Assembly: GCA_963281255.1 (NCBI GenBank)
Contig: OY725489.1
Coordinates: forward strand, 7,316,523 to 7,380,522
Length of the DNA: 64,000 bases
DNA from: Aphrocallistes beatrix
Lineage: Eukaryota; Porifera; Hexactinellida; Sceptrulophora; Aphrocallistidae
Direction of reading: 5' to 3'
In this document: positions 21,719 to 34,600 of the stretch, one piece after another
How positions within the stretch are numbered: the first letter of the stretch is position 1
Layout: every line of letters starts with the position of its first letter
Made by a program: the position numbers and the translations under genes
The notes under the pieces: model-generated
What the model was told of the DNA's origin: nothing
What the model saw: only the letters and a program-made list of their open reading frames with translations
Database searches by the model: none

Positions 21719-24011
21719 ATGAACTGGGTGGCCGTTAAAGAAGCAGAGGACAACTTCTCCATCTATTCCCAGCCTCTATTAAGTCTCTCAGACATATGCG
21801 TCTCATCCTTATCAAAATCTCTCAGAAACGCCTTCGAAATAAGGTCCAACTCTGCAATCCCTCATAAGAAGTGCGGAATAGAGGACATAGTTATCTACTT
21901 CAGGTTATTTCCCTGGGTTTCTAATTCCACTCATTATGTTCTGCCTCATTGGATTTCAGATCTACTCTACAATCAAGCTAAAAATTGGCCAATTGATTTA
22001 ATTAAGGAAATCTGTTCCCTCTCAAATATAATTTTAAAGAATTGTAGTTCGGAATGTATCCACTCTAGGCTATCTCATCTGAAACATTTTCATTGAACAA
22101 AACTTGATCTTTCTTTCAATTCTGATATTTTCAGTTCTCACTTCAAGGGATTAAACAAATCTAAAGTTTCACACACCTTGGAAACTTTAAAACTTCGACG
22201 CTGTAAAAACTTCAAGAACATTTCTTCTCTATTTTGTTTTAAGAACCTAAAGGAATTAGATCTGAGCGAGAATGTTTCTCTCATTTGGGGTCCAATGAAC
22301 AGTTTATCGAAAAGACTGTCATTAATTCAAAAATTTTAGACCTCCATTTCACTCATTTCTGTTCATCGTGTCCAGTTCGATTTATTTTCAAAGGTTCAAA
22401 TCCAGTTATTCATGTTAATTTGCACAAACTATATTTATTCAAAAAGATTTCACATTTATACCGAGATAATGCCAGTCATGTTAAGCACATATGCGAATTT
22501 TATGAATATTTGGCCAAACTCCCTTTCCTAACTCACCTCGATTTATCCGGATGGTCATATCTTGACAAAGTCCCAAAAAATACTTTAAAAGTCTTTAGTA
22601 AGAAACTGAGCTTCTTTGGTCTCTATGGTACACGAATAACAGATAAGTTTTCAGATATCACGATACTTTGCGAAGAGATTACTGGCTTATATTTGGAAAA
22701 ATACCTGGTCTCCACTGTATCGCGTTATTATATGTATAAGGAATATATGATTAATATATTTAAACACATTTATAACGATATAGTGATAAAATCAGTTGAA
22801 TACTCTGAGGATACTTCAATTGAATTGATTGCTCTTATATTAGATACAGTAGATTATCACATCGCTATCCTCCCATTACAACTCACTTCATTATATTGGA
22901 GGAACCTAATGATCAATTCTACGGCTTGCATATACTACGTTCTTGAAGAATATATGAAGACTAAGATAAATAAGAGACTTGTTCACCGTTCTTTTGAAAC
23001 ATCAATTGCTATGTTGCATAAGATTGGAGTGGATGCACTAACAGAAGTGCATGGAGTAAGCACTATTGTGCTTAATATCTGCTGGATCTGCTGCTACAAT
23101 CTATTATCCATTTATTCCGTCATACAATTGGATCAGACATGGAGCAACGTTCTTGTTAAGTTCATATTAGGTATTATTGTTAAAGTTTGTGAAGAACCAG
23201 ATATAATGCATTCTCATGTGAAGATTCCAAAAATCATAACGAGATTGTTATATATCCTCTGGACCTCTGCTCGCTGAGTCTAGACGGATCGCAGAAAGCA
23301 TACATCGGTATAGAACTTGGTGGATTAGATATTTTAATGCGATTTATAAATATGAAATTAACAGCAAACTCACTAGATAAGGACCTATCCCGTGCTGCTA
23401 GTGTACTCATGAATATAACGTACTTGTGCCTCCCCAACTGTCTCAGACTATGCACACGAGAGCATTGCGATCTCCTGATCCGAGCACTATCATGGACCTC
23501 ACAAGAAATGCTGATGTGCAAAATAATGACTTCTATCAAAAATGTCGGAGATTTCTGTCTTGAAGACGAATCAACAGCTGTTTCAAGTCGGCTTTTGGAT
23601 CCAGTAATCATCGTATTATCGGATTACACGAACTACAATTTCGTTGCCGTCGCACACGCAATCACGTTCACTGCTTACTTCTCAATGGGACATGAGAATT
23701 GGGGCTGGAAAGAAAGTGGAGAAGAGGCACTGTCTCTTGCCGTTAAGCTGATTATCAAGCTAGATTACCGTGTATTTTGCGATTCACAATGCTATATTCT
23801 TCACAACACATTGGATTTCTTAGTAGAATGTTTGCTAGCAAATGACAGAAGGATTATGCTGTGTGCATTATGGATTATTTCTAATTTAGTGCATACAGAT
23901 CCCGAAAAGTATTTGAATCTTCTGAGGAACGAAGCAATCAAATTGATACTTAGCCTCTCGTTTTCTCATTTTCCAACATATTCCATTTTCTATAAGCAGT
24001 GCATCATGTAG
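21719..24011 (+). pseudogene. ZYG11/ZER1-family gene, intronless and broken
   Basis: The region reads as a protein of about 750 residues without introns, similar in length to ZYG11 proteins, which are substrate receptors of CUL2 ubiquitin ligases. The N-terminal part (from MNWVAVKEAEDNFS) leads into leucine-rich repeat-like segments (ELDLSENVSL, LTHLDLSGWS). After these come SFFGLYGTRITD and an armadillo-like helical C-terminal part with CALWIISNLVHTDPEKY. An in-frame TGA at 22,094 and frame changes near 22,290 and 23,270 break it. AATAAA lies 3' of the stop near 24,019. The lack of introns suggests a decayed retrocopy. A divergent gene with sequencing errors is possible but less likely. Family assignment is from motif resemblance. 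Confidence 0.7.
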
Positions 24012-24151
24012 CAGTTAAAATAAAACTCGCTTTTTACTCTGGATATTAATTGTTTGTTCCTGTAAATAATATTTTCAGATTTTATTTTCTGTATAGTTTC
24101 TCTAAATTTTGACCTATGATCAGAATTGAACTACTTCATGGTGATCATATC

Positions 24152-24208
24152 GGGCATGCCTAATTTCCGGGACGGGACGGCATCCCGTCCCGGAAATTAG
24201 GTATGCCC
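24152..24208. mobile_element. GGGCATGCC-family element, 57-bp form
   Basis: GGGCATGCCTAATTTCCGGG and its inverted partner make almost the whole 57 bp. The 8-mer atcatatc flanks it exactly (24,144-24,151 and 24,209-24,216). It is one of the shortest elements with a clean target duplication that I can see here. Confidence 0.88.
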
Positions 24209-24212
24209 ATCA

Positions 24213-24250
24213 TATCTTATATATTAAAACACTTGGATTTTTTCACCTTG
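24213..24250 (+). repeat. Family B 5' terminus stub
   Basis: TCTTATATATTAAAACACTTGG followed by a T run; nothing else of family B follows. Confidence 0.55.
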
Positions 24251-24685
24251 CTTATCAAAATTAACGATGGCATTATTGTCGTCAGTTATAATGAAGTAAC
24301 CAAACAGATCACACATAATACTTTAGGGCATTTCAAGTGTTCGGACATAGAATTGAGAGGAGTGTTTTGTGTTTGAGTGAAGTTGTCGGTGAAAGAGTTC
24401 AGAAAAGGTTCTTGTTTGAAAAGGACATAAATGGATTCGCTAGTTAGTTTGATGTCATAGGGAAATTTCGGTATTTCCTGTCGAACTGAAAATTCATTGG
24501 TAATTCTTTTGAGAATATTTATATTATATGATTAAGAGTATCGCACAAATGCAAATCTCCATTAATTTCACTGATCGCGATACCATGTGGATAATTGAAT
24601 TGAGATACCTCCACTACCATTACTCCCAAATTGTGTGATGAAACTTCCTTTCAAATCATAAATTAATACACAATCAAGTCCACAT
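24251..24685. other. No gene seen
   Basis: AT-rich sequence downstream of the ZYG11 relic with no recognisable features. Confidence 0.45.
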
Positions 24686-24689
24686 TGAT

Positions 24690-24935
24690 TAACAAACAAT
24701 CTCTTGTTTAAATTTCAAGAGATTGCGCAATTATATGGTAATCAATCAACTTTAACAGCGGATATGGGTACTTTGACATCATATTTATATATCCTGGTAA
24801 TACAGTCTTAAACTCTATTCTGCTTTGTTGATGATTTAAGGCAGCTAATGTATTAGTTTACCTATCTTCCACCGCATCCTAGTCCCAAATCCGCGAAAAG
24901 TTACTGTGAGGCTTTATTTTTCAATAGGCTATGCG
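24690..24935 (+). mobile_element. Family F right end fragment
   Basis: It matches the right arm of family F ('gatatgggtactttgacatcatatttatata', 'gatttaaggcagctaatgtatta') and ends ttactgtgaggc...aataggctatg. That is the inverted form of the family terminus CATAGCCTA. Confidence 0.7.
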
Positions 24936-24951
24936 CAATACAGTAGACGCT

Positions 24952-25104
24952 GAGCATTAAAGAAGCGCGCTCCAAAGAGCATCGCTCCTATATTGAGGAG
25001 CGGAGCCTGAACACACTCCTTTTGGAACACAGGAGTGGGAGTCAGACCACATTAACTCCTTAAAATTAAGAGCGGGAGTTACTTTTGGGGAGTGCTTAAT
25101 GCTC
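24952..25104. mobile_element. Small element with iterated GGAGCG motifs
   Basis: The inverted ends are GAGCATTAAAGAAGCGC and GAGTGCTTAATGCTC. The interior iterates 'gaggagcggagc' and 'ggagtgggagt'-like blocks in both orientations. No clear target duplication. Non-coding. Confidence 0.6.
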
Positions 25105-25352
25105 TGAATATGCATACTACACTCACTTCTATCAAACTGAGGAATATTTGCTCTTAGAGAATAAGATTTAAGTTATTGCAACTAACTTTTAAAGTGAAAC
25201 CTGCAAATAGACCTACGAATAGGGACTTAAAAGATTGTGAAAAAGAAATGATTACAATCAAAAGGAGCAAAAAAACAAATCCAACCAACAAGGTCTTCTA
25301 TTCAAAAAGTACAAATGAAAAAAATTAAAGGAATTCAAAGGATATATATACT

Positions 25353-25654
25353 TCAGGGTTGTTCCTGCTGCTTCACCAAGTTGGTGAGAGTTTTGAGATT
25401 TTTGCATACATCTGTAAGTCTATTTTCAAGTCTATCTTCAAGTCTATTTTCAAGTTCTTCGACCTGAGTTGACAATTGATCCATCTTGTTATGATTGAAA
25501 TCTGACATAGTTTGAATACGATGCTGCAGTGCCATTTGAGTTTTTTGATGTTCAGCTAAGCTCAGCTTTTGTTCTTTAGAATATGTATCAACTAGTCCGT
25601 GTAAATCTTTACCCTTTCCATAACTGTAGGCAGCATCGATTTGAAATATGCCCT
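25353..25654 (-). CDS. TRPA last exon: C-terminal coiled coil
   Basis: The acceptor tttatag precedes base 25,654; its two leading bases complete the GAG codon split with the pore exon. The segment starts GIFQIDAAYSYGKGKDLHGL. A heptad-rich helix follows with a short internal repeat (LENRLEDRLENRL), and the protein ends KQQEQP-stop. A C-terminal coiled coil is a normal feature of TRPA channels and aids tetramer assembly. Confidence 0.85.
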
Positions 25655-28600
25655 CTATAAATTGCATAACGTCATAAAGCAAATCAATTATTTATACATG
25701 ATTGAATGATTCAAATGTATAATCTACTTATATTTCAATTAAATGGATGAATGGCGAATATTTCGCCGCTAATATTTCTTTGAATGAAATTATTGAATCC
25801 TCACTTTGATTATCACATTCATTCTAACAAATAATTAATGACAATCACCCACCCCCTCAATAAATAAAAATACTACTCTCGCGTGCCATTTTATATTATT
25901 TTAAACTCAAAATGCTCACTTTCTCTTTGCTCTTATACAAAATACCCTCCAAAATGCCCACTCACAGTTTCTTAACAATTATATTCAGCTTTAGAACAAA
26001 TTAATGTTTCCCAACAGTTTGTAATTCCATTCTAAAATTTAGTCAATAGACTATTTCCTTAAAGTGATAATATAATTTATTTATCGAAATTTAATGTTTA
26101 CGAGTTATTAGACAATTTATCATATTGGTCACATTTGGTAATTTGTCAAATATCTCGTAAACCATTGAATTTATACGTCGAAATCATATTATCGCTTAAT
26201 AGAAAGCAGTCTATTCGCCATCAAATGAAATCACATTTGAATGTCTAGCTATCGCGGTTCTCAAGATATAATTTCAACTACCCAAAACACGTTTACATAG
26301 CAACACTGGAATGTAACAGTATTCCATGAAAAAATTATAAAATTTTCGCACCAACTCATTCACGGCCAACTTTTATCCGAAAAAATCTATCATAAAACAT
26401 TGGGAGTGCCTTTAAAGATCTCTAAAAATCACCAAATTTGTCACAAATATAACCTATTGCACAACCATATGGCGACTAATTTAAATTTTAACAAAGGATA
26501 TGAGTACTTTGACACCATATTAATATATGCTGGTAAAACATTCCTTAGCTCTATTGTGCTTTGTTAATGATTTAAGGCAGCTCATGTATTATTTCAACTA
26601 TTTTCTACTGCATCCTTAGTCTCATGTGATTATATTTAGCAATGTGATTATATTTAGCAATAGTAGTTAGATTAAATTTAGTTATTTCCGACGTAATATA
26701 TATGATATTCATTTCCTATGTGCCAAGTCACTGGAGCTGAATTATTGTCTGTAGACCGGGATTTTTAAGAATTGTTTCTGGAACTTATGAACCTTAATTC
26801 AATTGCATTTATCCATGAAGTGATTGAATTATACGAGTATGCCAAATTTTGTCAATCTTTGGGATCGTGGTTCAAAGAACCGATACAATTTTCATTACTA
26901 TGGCACTGGCATCACGTTAAGACCTAAAGGTATATTGTACTAAACCAAGTGGAGTATTCAGTATTCAAAAATTTCAAACGTTTTTTAATTTAAAACATTC
27001 GATAAAAATATAATTGAATATGTAAAACTTACCAACTAAGAAATATTTTTTGAAATCTTTCTTTTCAACAATAATATCATTCCCACCTGGTTCTCGTTTA
27101 GCTACGAATGAAAGAAGAGACTTCTTTTGTATTTGATGAACAAAATCCATCCTATAGCGAGCAACAATTTTCTCTGCATTCTTTTTAACAGAACCATAAG
27201 TATCAGTTAACTGTGCAATGAAAATGTTCAAATAAACTACAATGACAATAAATACAAACACCATATAAGTTATAACGGCAAGAACATTTAGAGTTGTGAC
27301 ATAATTGAAACCCAAAACCTCTTCACCCAATAATATGCGTGTTCCAAAGATGAGAAGATATCCGAAGTTATCTATAATTCCACTTAATTCCTGGCTTGAG
27401 TTGAAATAGTTGATAAAAAACTTAGTTTGATTAGTTCCATTAAAAATTACCGGTAGAGGAACGCGCAGGCTCAAAAGGAATGTCATTACAAAGAGATATA
27501 GAGTAATTACGAACAGTAGCATGAATTTTGAAACGTCCCTCTTGCACACTAAAATAATAATCCTAATATAAGTTCCAAAAACTGAGTAGATGTTCAGAAG
27601 TTTTATAATAGAAAATGAACTTAGTAGAAATGCAAACGGTGCGACATACCATTGATATTCAAGATATGGTAAGCGTGGAGCAACAAGTGTTATAAAGCGC
27701 AAAAAGATAACGACGAAGACAAATAGAATACCGCCTGTGTCCAACCAATTGAATATATCAGAGAAATAATTGACCAGAGCCCAACCAATATAATTTCTTT
27801 TTTTGAACAGAGTATAATAAAATTTTGGGAAAAAGATACAGAATACCTTTATAATTTGCAGACATGTCTTAAATACTCCTTTTAATTTTTGTATGACCGA
27901 AGTATCCACCTCTTCCTCTGGCACTGTTTCTTCTTCTTCACCAGTTATAAATGGATGGTCTTTTAATTGCTCCAATATATCTTTCCCTTCTAACACTTTT
28001 GTTGGATATACAAAAGGCTTCGAATCATTTTCTTCTTGTTCGCTTACTTTTAAAGGCGCTATTGCATGTACTACATCATCCTCATTGCCTAAATTCGCTT
28101 TTTGTCTTGAGAGAGGGACCAAATCAATCAATTCTCCATTTGTTTCAGAATGGCCAGAAGGAGATTGAGTTTCTCTCGATTCTTCTCCCAATGATTCACG
28201 TAACATTTCATGATGCTTCTTACCAGATGTAAAGAAAGATTTTCCAAACCAACTAGCAAGCCAATTGATTATCTTTTCAACTAAAAGGAAATACTTCTAA
28301 TATGTTTTGTATACATGCTTAAAACATCATTAAAAGTAGGACGAGACAAGTTTTGTGGAATTAAACGAATAAAATAATCAGAACTGGTCTAAAAGAATGT
28401 ATAATATATCCATATCTTATATATTAAAACGATAGGATTTTCGTTCGTTTGTTTGTTTGCTTGTTGAAGATATGAAATTGGCTTATCCTTGCTATTAAAA
28501 CTCGATTAATCTATATATGTAACGAATTGACTGAAGAAACTGCCAGGCGTAGAAAGCTGATTTTGGCATGTGGGAGTCTTTTGGCTATGGTTCCACTAAG

Positions 28601-31600
28601 TTCTGAGTTCAGACGAAAATGTCGCCTTTCGTGGAATTATGACGTCATTGTCACATTTTAAAGGTTAAGCAATACAGTTATTCTAGCATAACTCAGCCAT
28701 TATAGGAGATAGAAGTCTGAAATTTTAATAGAATGTGTATAATAACATACCTCACATATGACCCAACTATTATAAAAAAATAATAGCTCATCACTCTGTT
28801 ATGACGTCATCACTACGCATCAAATTTTAAAAATTGACAAATTTGGCGATTTTTCGCGGGATATCGATTATAACATTATGAAAAACGTATTTACAGATGT
28901 CATCTCCCATATGATTAATCAATGGTGACCACAAGCGCCCAAAGGGCGCCTGTGGTCACCAGTGTCTGCCAGCCGCGCAGCGCAAGCAAGCGAAGCGCGC
29001 TTGTTGGTGTAAAATGATGAATCTACGGTTAAATTCGAAGATCAAAGCGAAATTTTCATGCCTCTAAAAAAATGGAGAACAACTTCAAAGTTCATACCTT
29101 TTCCATATAATCGACGGAACGGGATCAGTACCTAATTTCCAGGACGGACCAAAATATCTAAAGCTAAGGTCGAGTCAATTCAGCGTAAATGTGACACCGA
29201 CTAATCGCGTCCAGGGGTGGTCCAAGGGAGGGGTATCCGAAACATTTACCCCTAGTTTTATTCTGCGGCACCGGATTTTATTTGACCACCTAAGCCAAAC
29301 CCATAGTAAGAGCCCAGGATCTTTTTTGCCGGACCCGCCTCGCCCCGGTGTGGAAGATTCCTGTGACCGCTCCTGATCGCGTCGACCATCCAAGTAACTG
29401 TATCTAAATACAGTGATTTCGTATTTTTGTGATTATTTGGGGAGAGCCGGGGGACTTAGAGATGCGAAAACTTCAGAGGGAGGCATTTTTCTTCCACTCC
29501 TTACGTCCTTGACCCTCGGATGTCAGCTTAAACGCAATTTCTAATTAGTAATTCCACAGGATGCATTCAATTAACTGCGCCTCGCTGTATCTTCACACAA
29601 CTTCGAGGCACTAAATAAGAAGGCTGCATCTACTTTCCTTGTCTAGGCTATTCTAGATTATAATTATGCTGTCATAATGCGAGAATACCTGAAAATATAT
29701 TGAATTATGTATTACAAGCGCTCTTCGCTTAATTGTGCTGCGCGCCATGCGGACACCTTGTGTATATAGAGTATCCGTACGGGCGCCAGAGGTTACTCAA
29801 TCTAGCTTGATTTGGGAATTTGTTTACTTTATGTAAATACTGTAAACAAAAGTTAATAATTTCACATATAGTTATATTCGAACTCTACACTACTGAAAAC
29901 TCCATAACAATGACCAGCAATGACAGGCTACAATATTTCGTACAATGATTTCTATTATGAGAACGAAGCCGTACACAGTACTGTATGAAAAGGTGTGAAA
30001 AAATTATTGGGGGGGGCGAGATTTTTTTATCATCAGAGATTAACATAATCAATTCACTATCATTATAGTATATAAAGTAACCATATTAGTTTATTAATGT
30101 ATAATGGTAACTAGAAATATAGCAAAGCTCCAGATATGAAGTATTTTAACTCTATCTCGAAATTTCAAACATATTTTGTCTCATTTCATTTCGATTTATA
30201 AATTCCTTCAACAATTTCTTCATATTAAGTAGATAAAGTTCTTCATTATTTTATATGCTGATAACATCAACAGCGATTATTTTTTGAAACCAAATATCAT
30301 GTTTATAGTGAACACAAATAATATAATAATAATAATATGCATTACTTAACATTACTTTTCCTAAGTAGTTGGTGTAGATAATAAATATCGGGGGTAAAAA
30401 TACTCGCCTCCTTCAGATATTATTGGGGGGGGCAAAAATACATCTTCGCCCCCTCTAGAAATTATTGGGGGGGCAATCGTCCCCCTCTCCTCCAGGATCG
30501 CCACCTATGACAACGGTTAGTGATTCATCGAATCGGATTTCAAATTCGAAAACTGCCCATTCGAATTAATTATTGTAAGTTTTATATAATCAATTATTCA
30601 TTCATAAAGGTTACAAATGATCATTCATAGAGACCTTTTCCAATATAAGTCGCAATTTAGCACTATACATGATGGTGATGAATTACCTCTTGTGCCACAC
30701 AATTTATAATTTACTGAGCAATTATCAGAAGTCTTCTACTATTACTAATTCGAATGTGTAGATTTCAAATCTTAAAAAAAACTCTTAGTATGTCTTAGTG
30801 TTTGAATACTTGAACTCATGAAAATATCCAAATTTAGTACTACTTGTGTGGGAAATAATATAGTGTACAAATACTTTTGTCCGGTTAGTGTATATTCAGT
30901 GGGATGATTACATGTGTCAAAGTATTCTTTAAATTTTTGAATTTGGTTATCTTTTGGGATATCTTTTCTCGCCCTCGTCTGGAGCGTCGCACCAGTTGCT
31001 AATTACTTTACAAGGAAGGCTATATGCTGCTCTTGCTTTAATATATTTTTACAATTTCGTAGATACGAGGGGGTATCGTAAAGTTTTAATTATTAACATG
31101 AAGTAAAGGAGACAGAAACTTATTTTAGTTTTTTGGTACTTAAGACTTCTCTACATAGTCACCGCCCAGAGTCACACATTTCTCCCACTGTTTCTTGATT
31201 TTCTGCAGGCCGTCATTGTAGAAGTCCTCAGATTGCATTGAAAACCACTGTTACATCTCTTGAATGACATATGTGTCATCTGATATTTTAAAAGTTTGGA
31301 AATTCCTATTACACTTCACAACAGTGTCATACGACGAGCAGTCATCACCATAGACAGCCTTCATTTCTTCATGGATTTCCCAGGCAGTGTAATTACCACT
31401 TCAAAGGCAGGAACTTAATTACGCTGCGAGACCCAACCTTCTTCAAGGTTACTGAAATTTAGCGTCATCAGTTAAAAAAAGTAAAAGTTAAAGGAACATT
31501 TTCGCACAGTCATGTGCATAAGGACCAGTGATTACACTAACAAATGTTATCGACATAGCTCAATAAACTCTGGGCGATACTTAAAACTTTACGATATTCC

Positions 31601-34600
31601 CTTGTATTTACTGCGCTTTTCGAGCTATTATTTTTAATTTATTATGACATCCTAGATTATTATTAGATCTAGGACACTATGTTTGTTCTTCGAATACATT
31701 TTACAAAATAGGTGAAAACTGCACTAACAACCAAGTTTCTTCAAATTATTTTATAAATCCACTTATAGAAAGATGAGAAGGTGCCAATGATTTAACGATT
31801 TGTCAGTCAAAAGAACTAGATTTGCAGGTCTAAATGCTAGGGTTATAATGGGTTATAATCACTTAGTCTCAAAACTCCTGAGTGAAGTTGTTACCAGTAT
31901 TCTTGAAAATCAACAAAATGTTTATTCGGATTCTTTATCCATTTTCGTCAACTTACTTATGTTAGGCCGGGTTTTGGTTTCTGATTGCAATAAAAACGTA
32001 ACAGATTAGAATGCAAGGAGATTTTGAGATGATTGTTCAGCAAAACAGACCATCGGTTTGCAGATTCAGTGTTTAGATTAATGGTTAACTGTGCTAAACA
32101 ACGGAGTAACGGGTTGGAACCCTGGTCTAGGCGCATGTAAAAAATAATCAACCCTTTTTAGGTGTTTAGATTTGTAAGCATAAAACCATTATTCCATGAA
32201 AAGGTTAGTTTCCAGGACCAATTTTCCCTGGAAATAATAGTCCCCCAAACCAATATTCATGAAAGAATTAGTTTCCGAGACCGATTTCCCCTGAATAAAA
32301 TGGTCCCCCAGGCCAATATTCTCAGAAGAAAATGGTACCTCGGACCAATTTTCCGTGGAAATTTGGTTTATTGCAGGACCAAAGTTTTCAGCATAGGATC
32401 AATTTTTCACTAAAAAATTGATCCTCTGAACCAAATCTTTCTCGGACCAAAATTTCTTGACAGGACAAACAAACAAACAAACAAATCCTACCGTTTTAAT
32501 ATATAATGTTATTCGTAAGTAAGTGAAATCGAAATACGTATTTGGGAAACCTCTTTATGTGGGGCGAATTTAGGCCATCTTTATTCTTTTCCATATAAAT
32601 GAACCTCAAAAGTAGGAAATTGAGGAACGGGGGAGGCAAATTTCAGAAATTAGTAACCTATATTAACAAAAAGAATATGTGTATAATTTAAAGGGAGAAC
32701 TCTATTAACCGAAAATATTTTAGCATTAGTCTCTATGTGTGAGAGCTATTCCGATCCTGCCAAAAGTGTCCCGATTAAGCGGCTGACCCGATTAAACAGT
32801 GACCCTATTAAGCGGAGCCGACTGTATATTGCTTCGCTCTCATAATTTTAAGCCCACTACAATACTGTTATTGTTTTACATTCTTCAAAAAAATTGTATA
32901 GATATCTTAATTTTATTATAATGTATAGCAATAAAAAAAGGTTATGTCATAGCCTACCCTAATAATGCCTCACAGTAGACTGAAAATTATGGACTAGGGA
33001 TGAAGTAGTAGCCGAATGGATTAATACATGATTAGCCAAAATCGTTAACCATGCAGAAAGGCATTAAGAATGTATTACCAGCATATATAAACATGGTATC
33101 AAAGTACATATATCCGTTGGAAAATCTCGATTAGTCATCATATCATTGCGCAACAGGTCATTCTAAGGACAATTTTAGCGATATTCAAAGCTGTTTTAAC
33201 CCTATTTCTAAATGATATTGAGGTGTGATTTTGTGTAAAATCAAGATTAGTACGAGTTGATTTGAAAAATTTAGAAATTTTCAATGGAATGTTGCTACAT
33301 TCCTGCGTTCCTATGGTAAAGCATTTTGGTCAGTTTGGACCATTTCGTGCAAACTGTAGTAACTAGATCTTTCAATTTGATCGTGTTTGATAGGCAATGG
33401 ACTACATCCTATTATGTGATAATACAACTTGAACTTCTAAATTCAACAAGTTTTGAGTTAAGGGTTGATTTTAAGAATGTGACCAAAGCACTAAATTGTC
33501 TCATAACTCTATAGTCTGTGAATTTAGAAGTTTAAATTGTATTATTACCTAATAGGAAATATCCAGTTGCCTATCTAAAATTTAAATTTGAAGACCTAGT
33601 TCTCACAGTTTGCAGGATATGGCTCAAATTGGTCAAAATGCATTACCATAGCAACGTAGGAATGTAACAACATTCCATCGGAAAATTCTAAATTTTTCAA
33701 ATCAATTCGTACTAATCTTAGTCCTACACAAAAATTCGACCTTAATAGCATTTAAAAGCAGGCATAAAACAGCTCAGAAAATTGCCAAAATCGTGCTTAA
33801 GATGATCTGTTGCGCAATGATATGATGACTAATCGAGATTTTGACAACGGATATACGTACTTTGATACCATGTTTATATATGCTGGAAATACATATATAT
33901 TGCTTATCCTTCATCGTTAACGTTTTTAGGCTAATTGTGCATTAATCCATTCAGCTATTACTGCATCCTTGGTTATTTTACTGTGAGGCATTATTAGAGT
34001 ATGCTATGGTTATGTGTATATTTTCACATCTTTATATACATATTTTCACATCATTTGATGAATTTTAAAATTTCCTAGAGACTAAGCTTCCAATGTTGAA
34101 CATAGGGCATTTGGGTATACATTTCGAATATCATATTTTCGAATCAATCCGATAAATTACTTGTTTACTTTTGTCTACAATAGATAAATAAATTCAAAAA
34201 ATAGGTTAGAGATTAACTTTCAAAAGACAACAGTTAATGTGTGTAGATTTTGAATATCGTGTTTTCGAATCTATATGATAATTGTTTTGTTTACTTCTGT
34301 ATACAATAAATACATGAAGTAAATAAACTAAAATAATAGGCTATAAACCAGTTTGCAATACATATTGACACAAAGTAACCATTTTCCCTAAATAGGTTAG
34401 TGATTAGCTTCCAACGTTTGACATGGAGTTTTGCACCTGTAGATTTCGAATTCCTTTATCAATGGTCTAATTCTTTCTGCAGTTCTGACTTAATGATTCA
34501 TCTTAGATAAATTACTTTTGTTTATTTAGTAGAGAATTGAAAGCAATCAACCTTTTTTTATACACTATGGAAATGGTAGTCTCTAATTTTTTTTGAGCAA

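Noticed and set aside
23234..23611. Minus-strand 125-codon frame
   Set aside because: Antisense shadow of the ZYG11-like sequence.
27893..28232. Plus-strand frames opposite the TRPA acidic region
   Set aside because: They are antisense shadows of the real exon, with Ser/Leu-rich composition explained by the opposite strand.
28281..28296. Alternative TRPA acceptor at 28,296 (attag|AAGTAT)
   Set aside because: It would leave the exon in the wrong phase with the 35.4-kb exon; the acceptor before 28,280 has a better pyrimidine tract and fits the phase.
32060..32135. Functional tRNA gene
   Set aside because: A- and B-box-like motifs are present but no full cloverleaf or acceptor stem can be formed; kept only as a possible SINE remnant.
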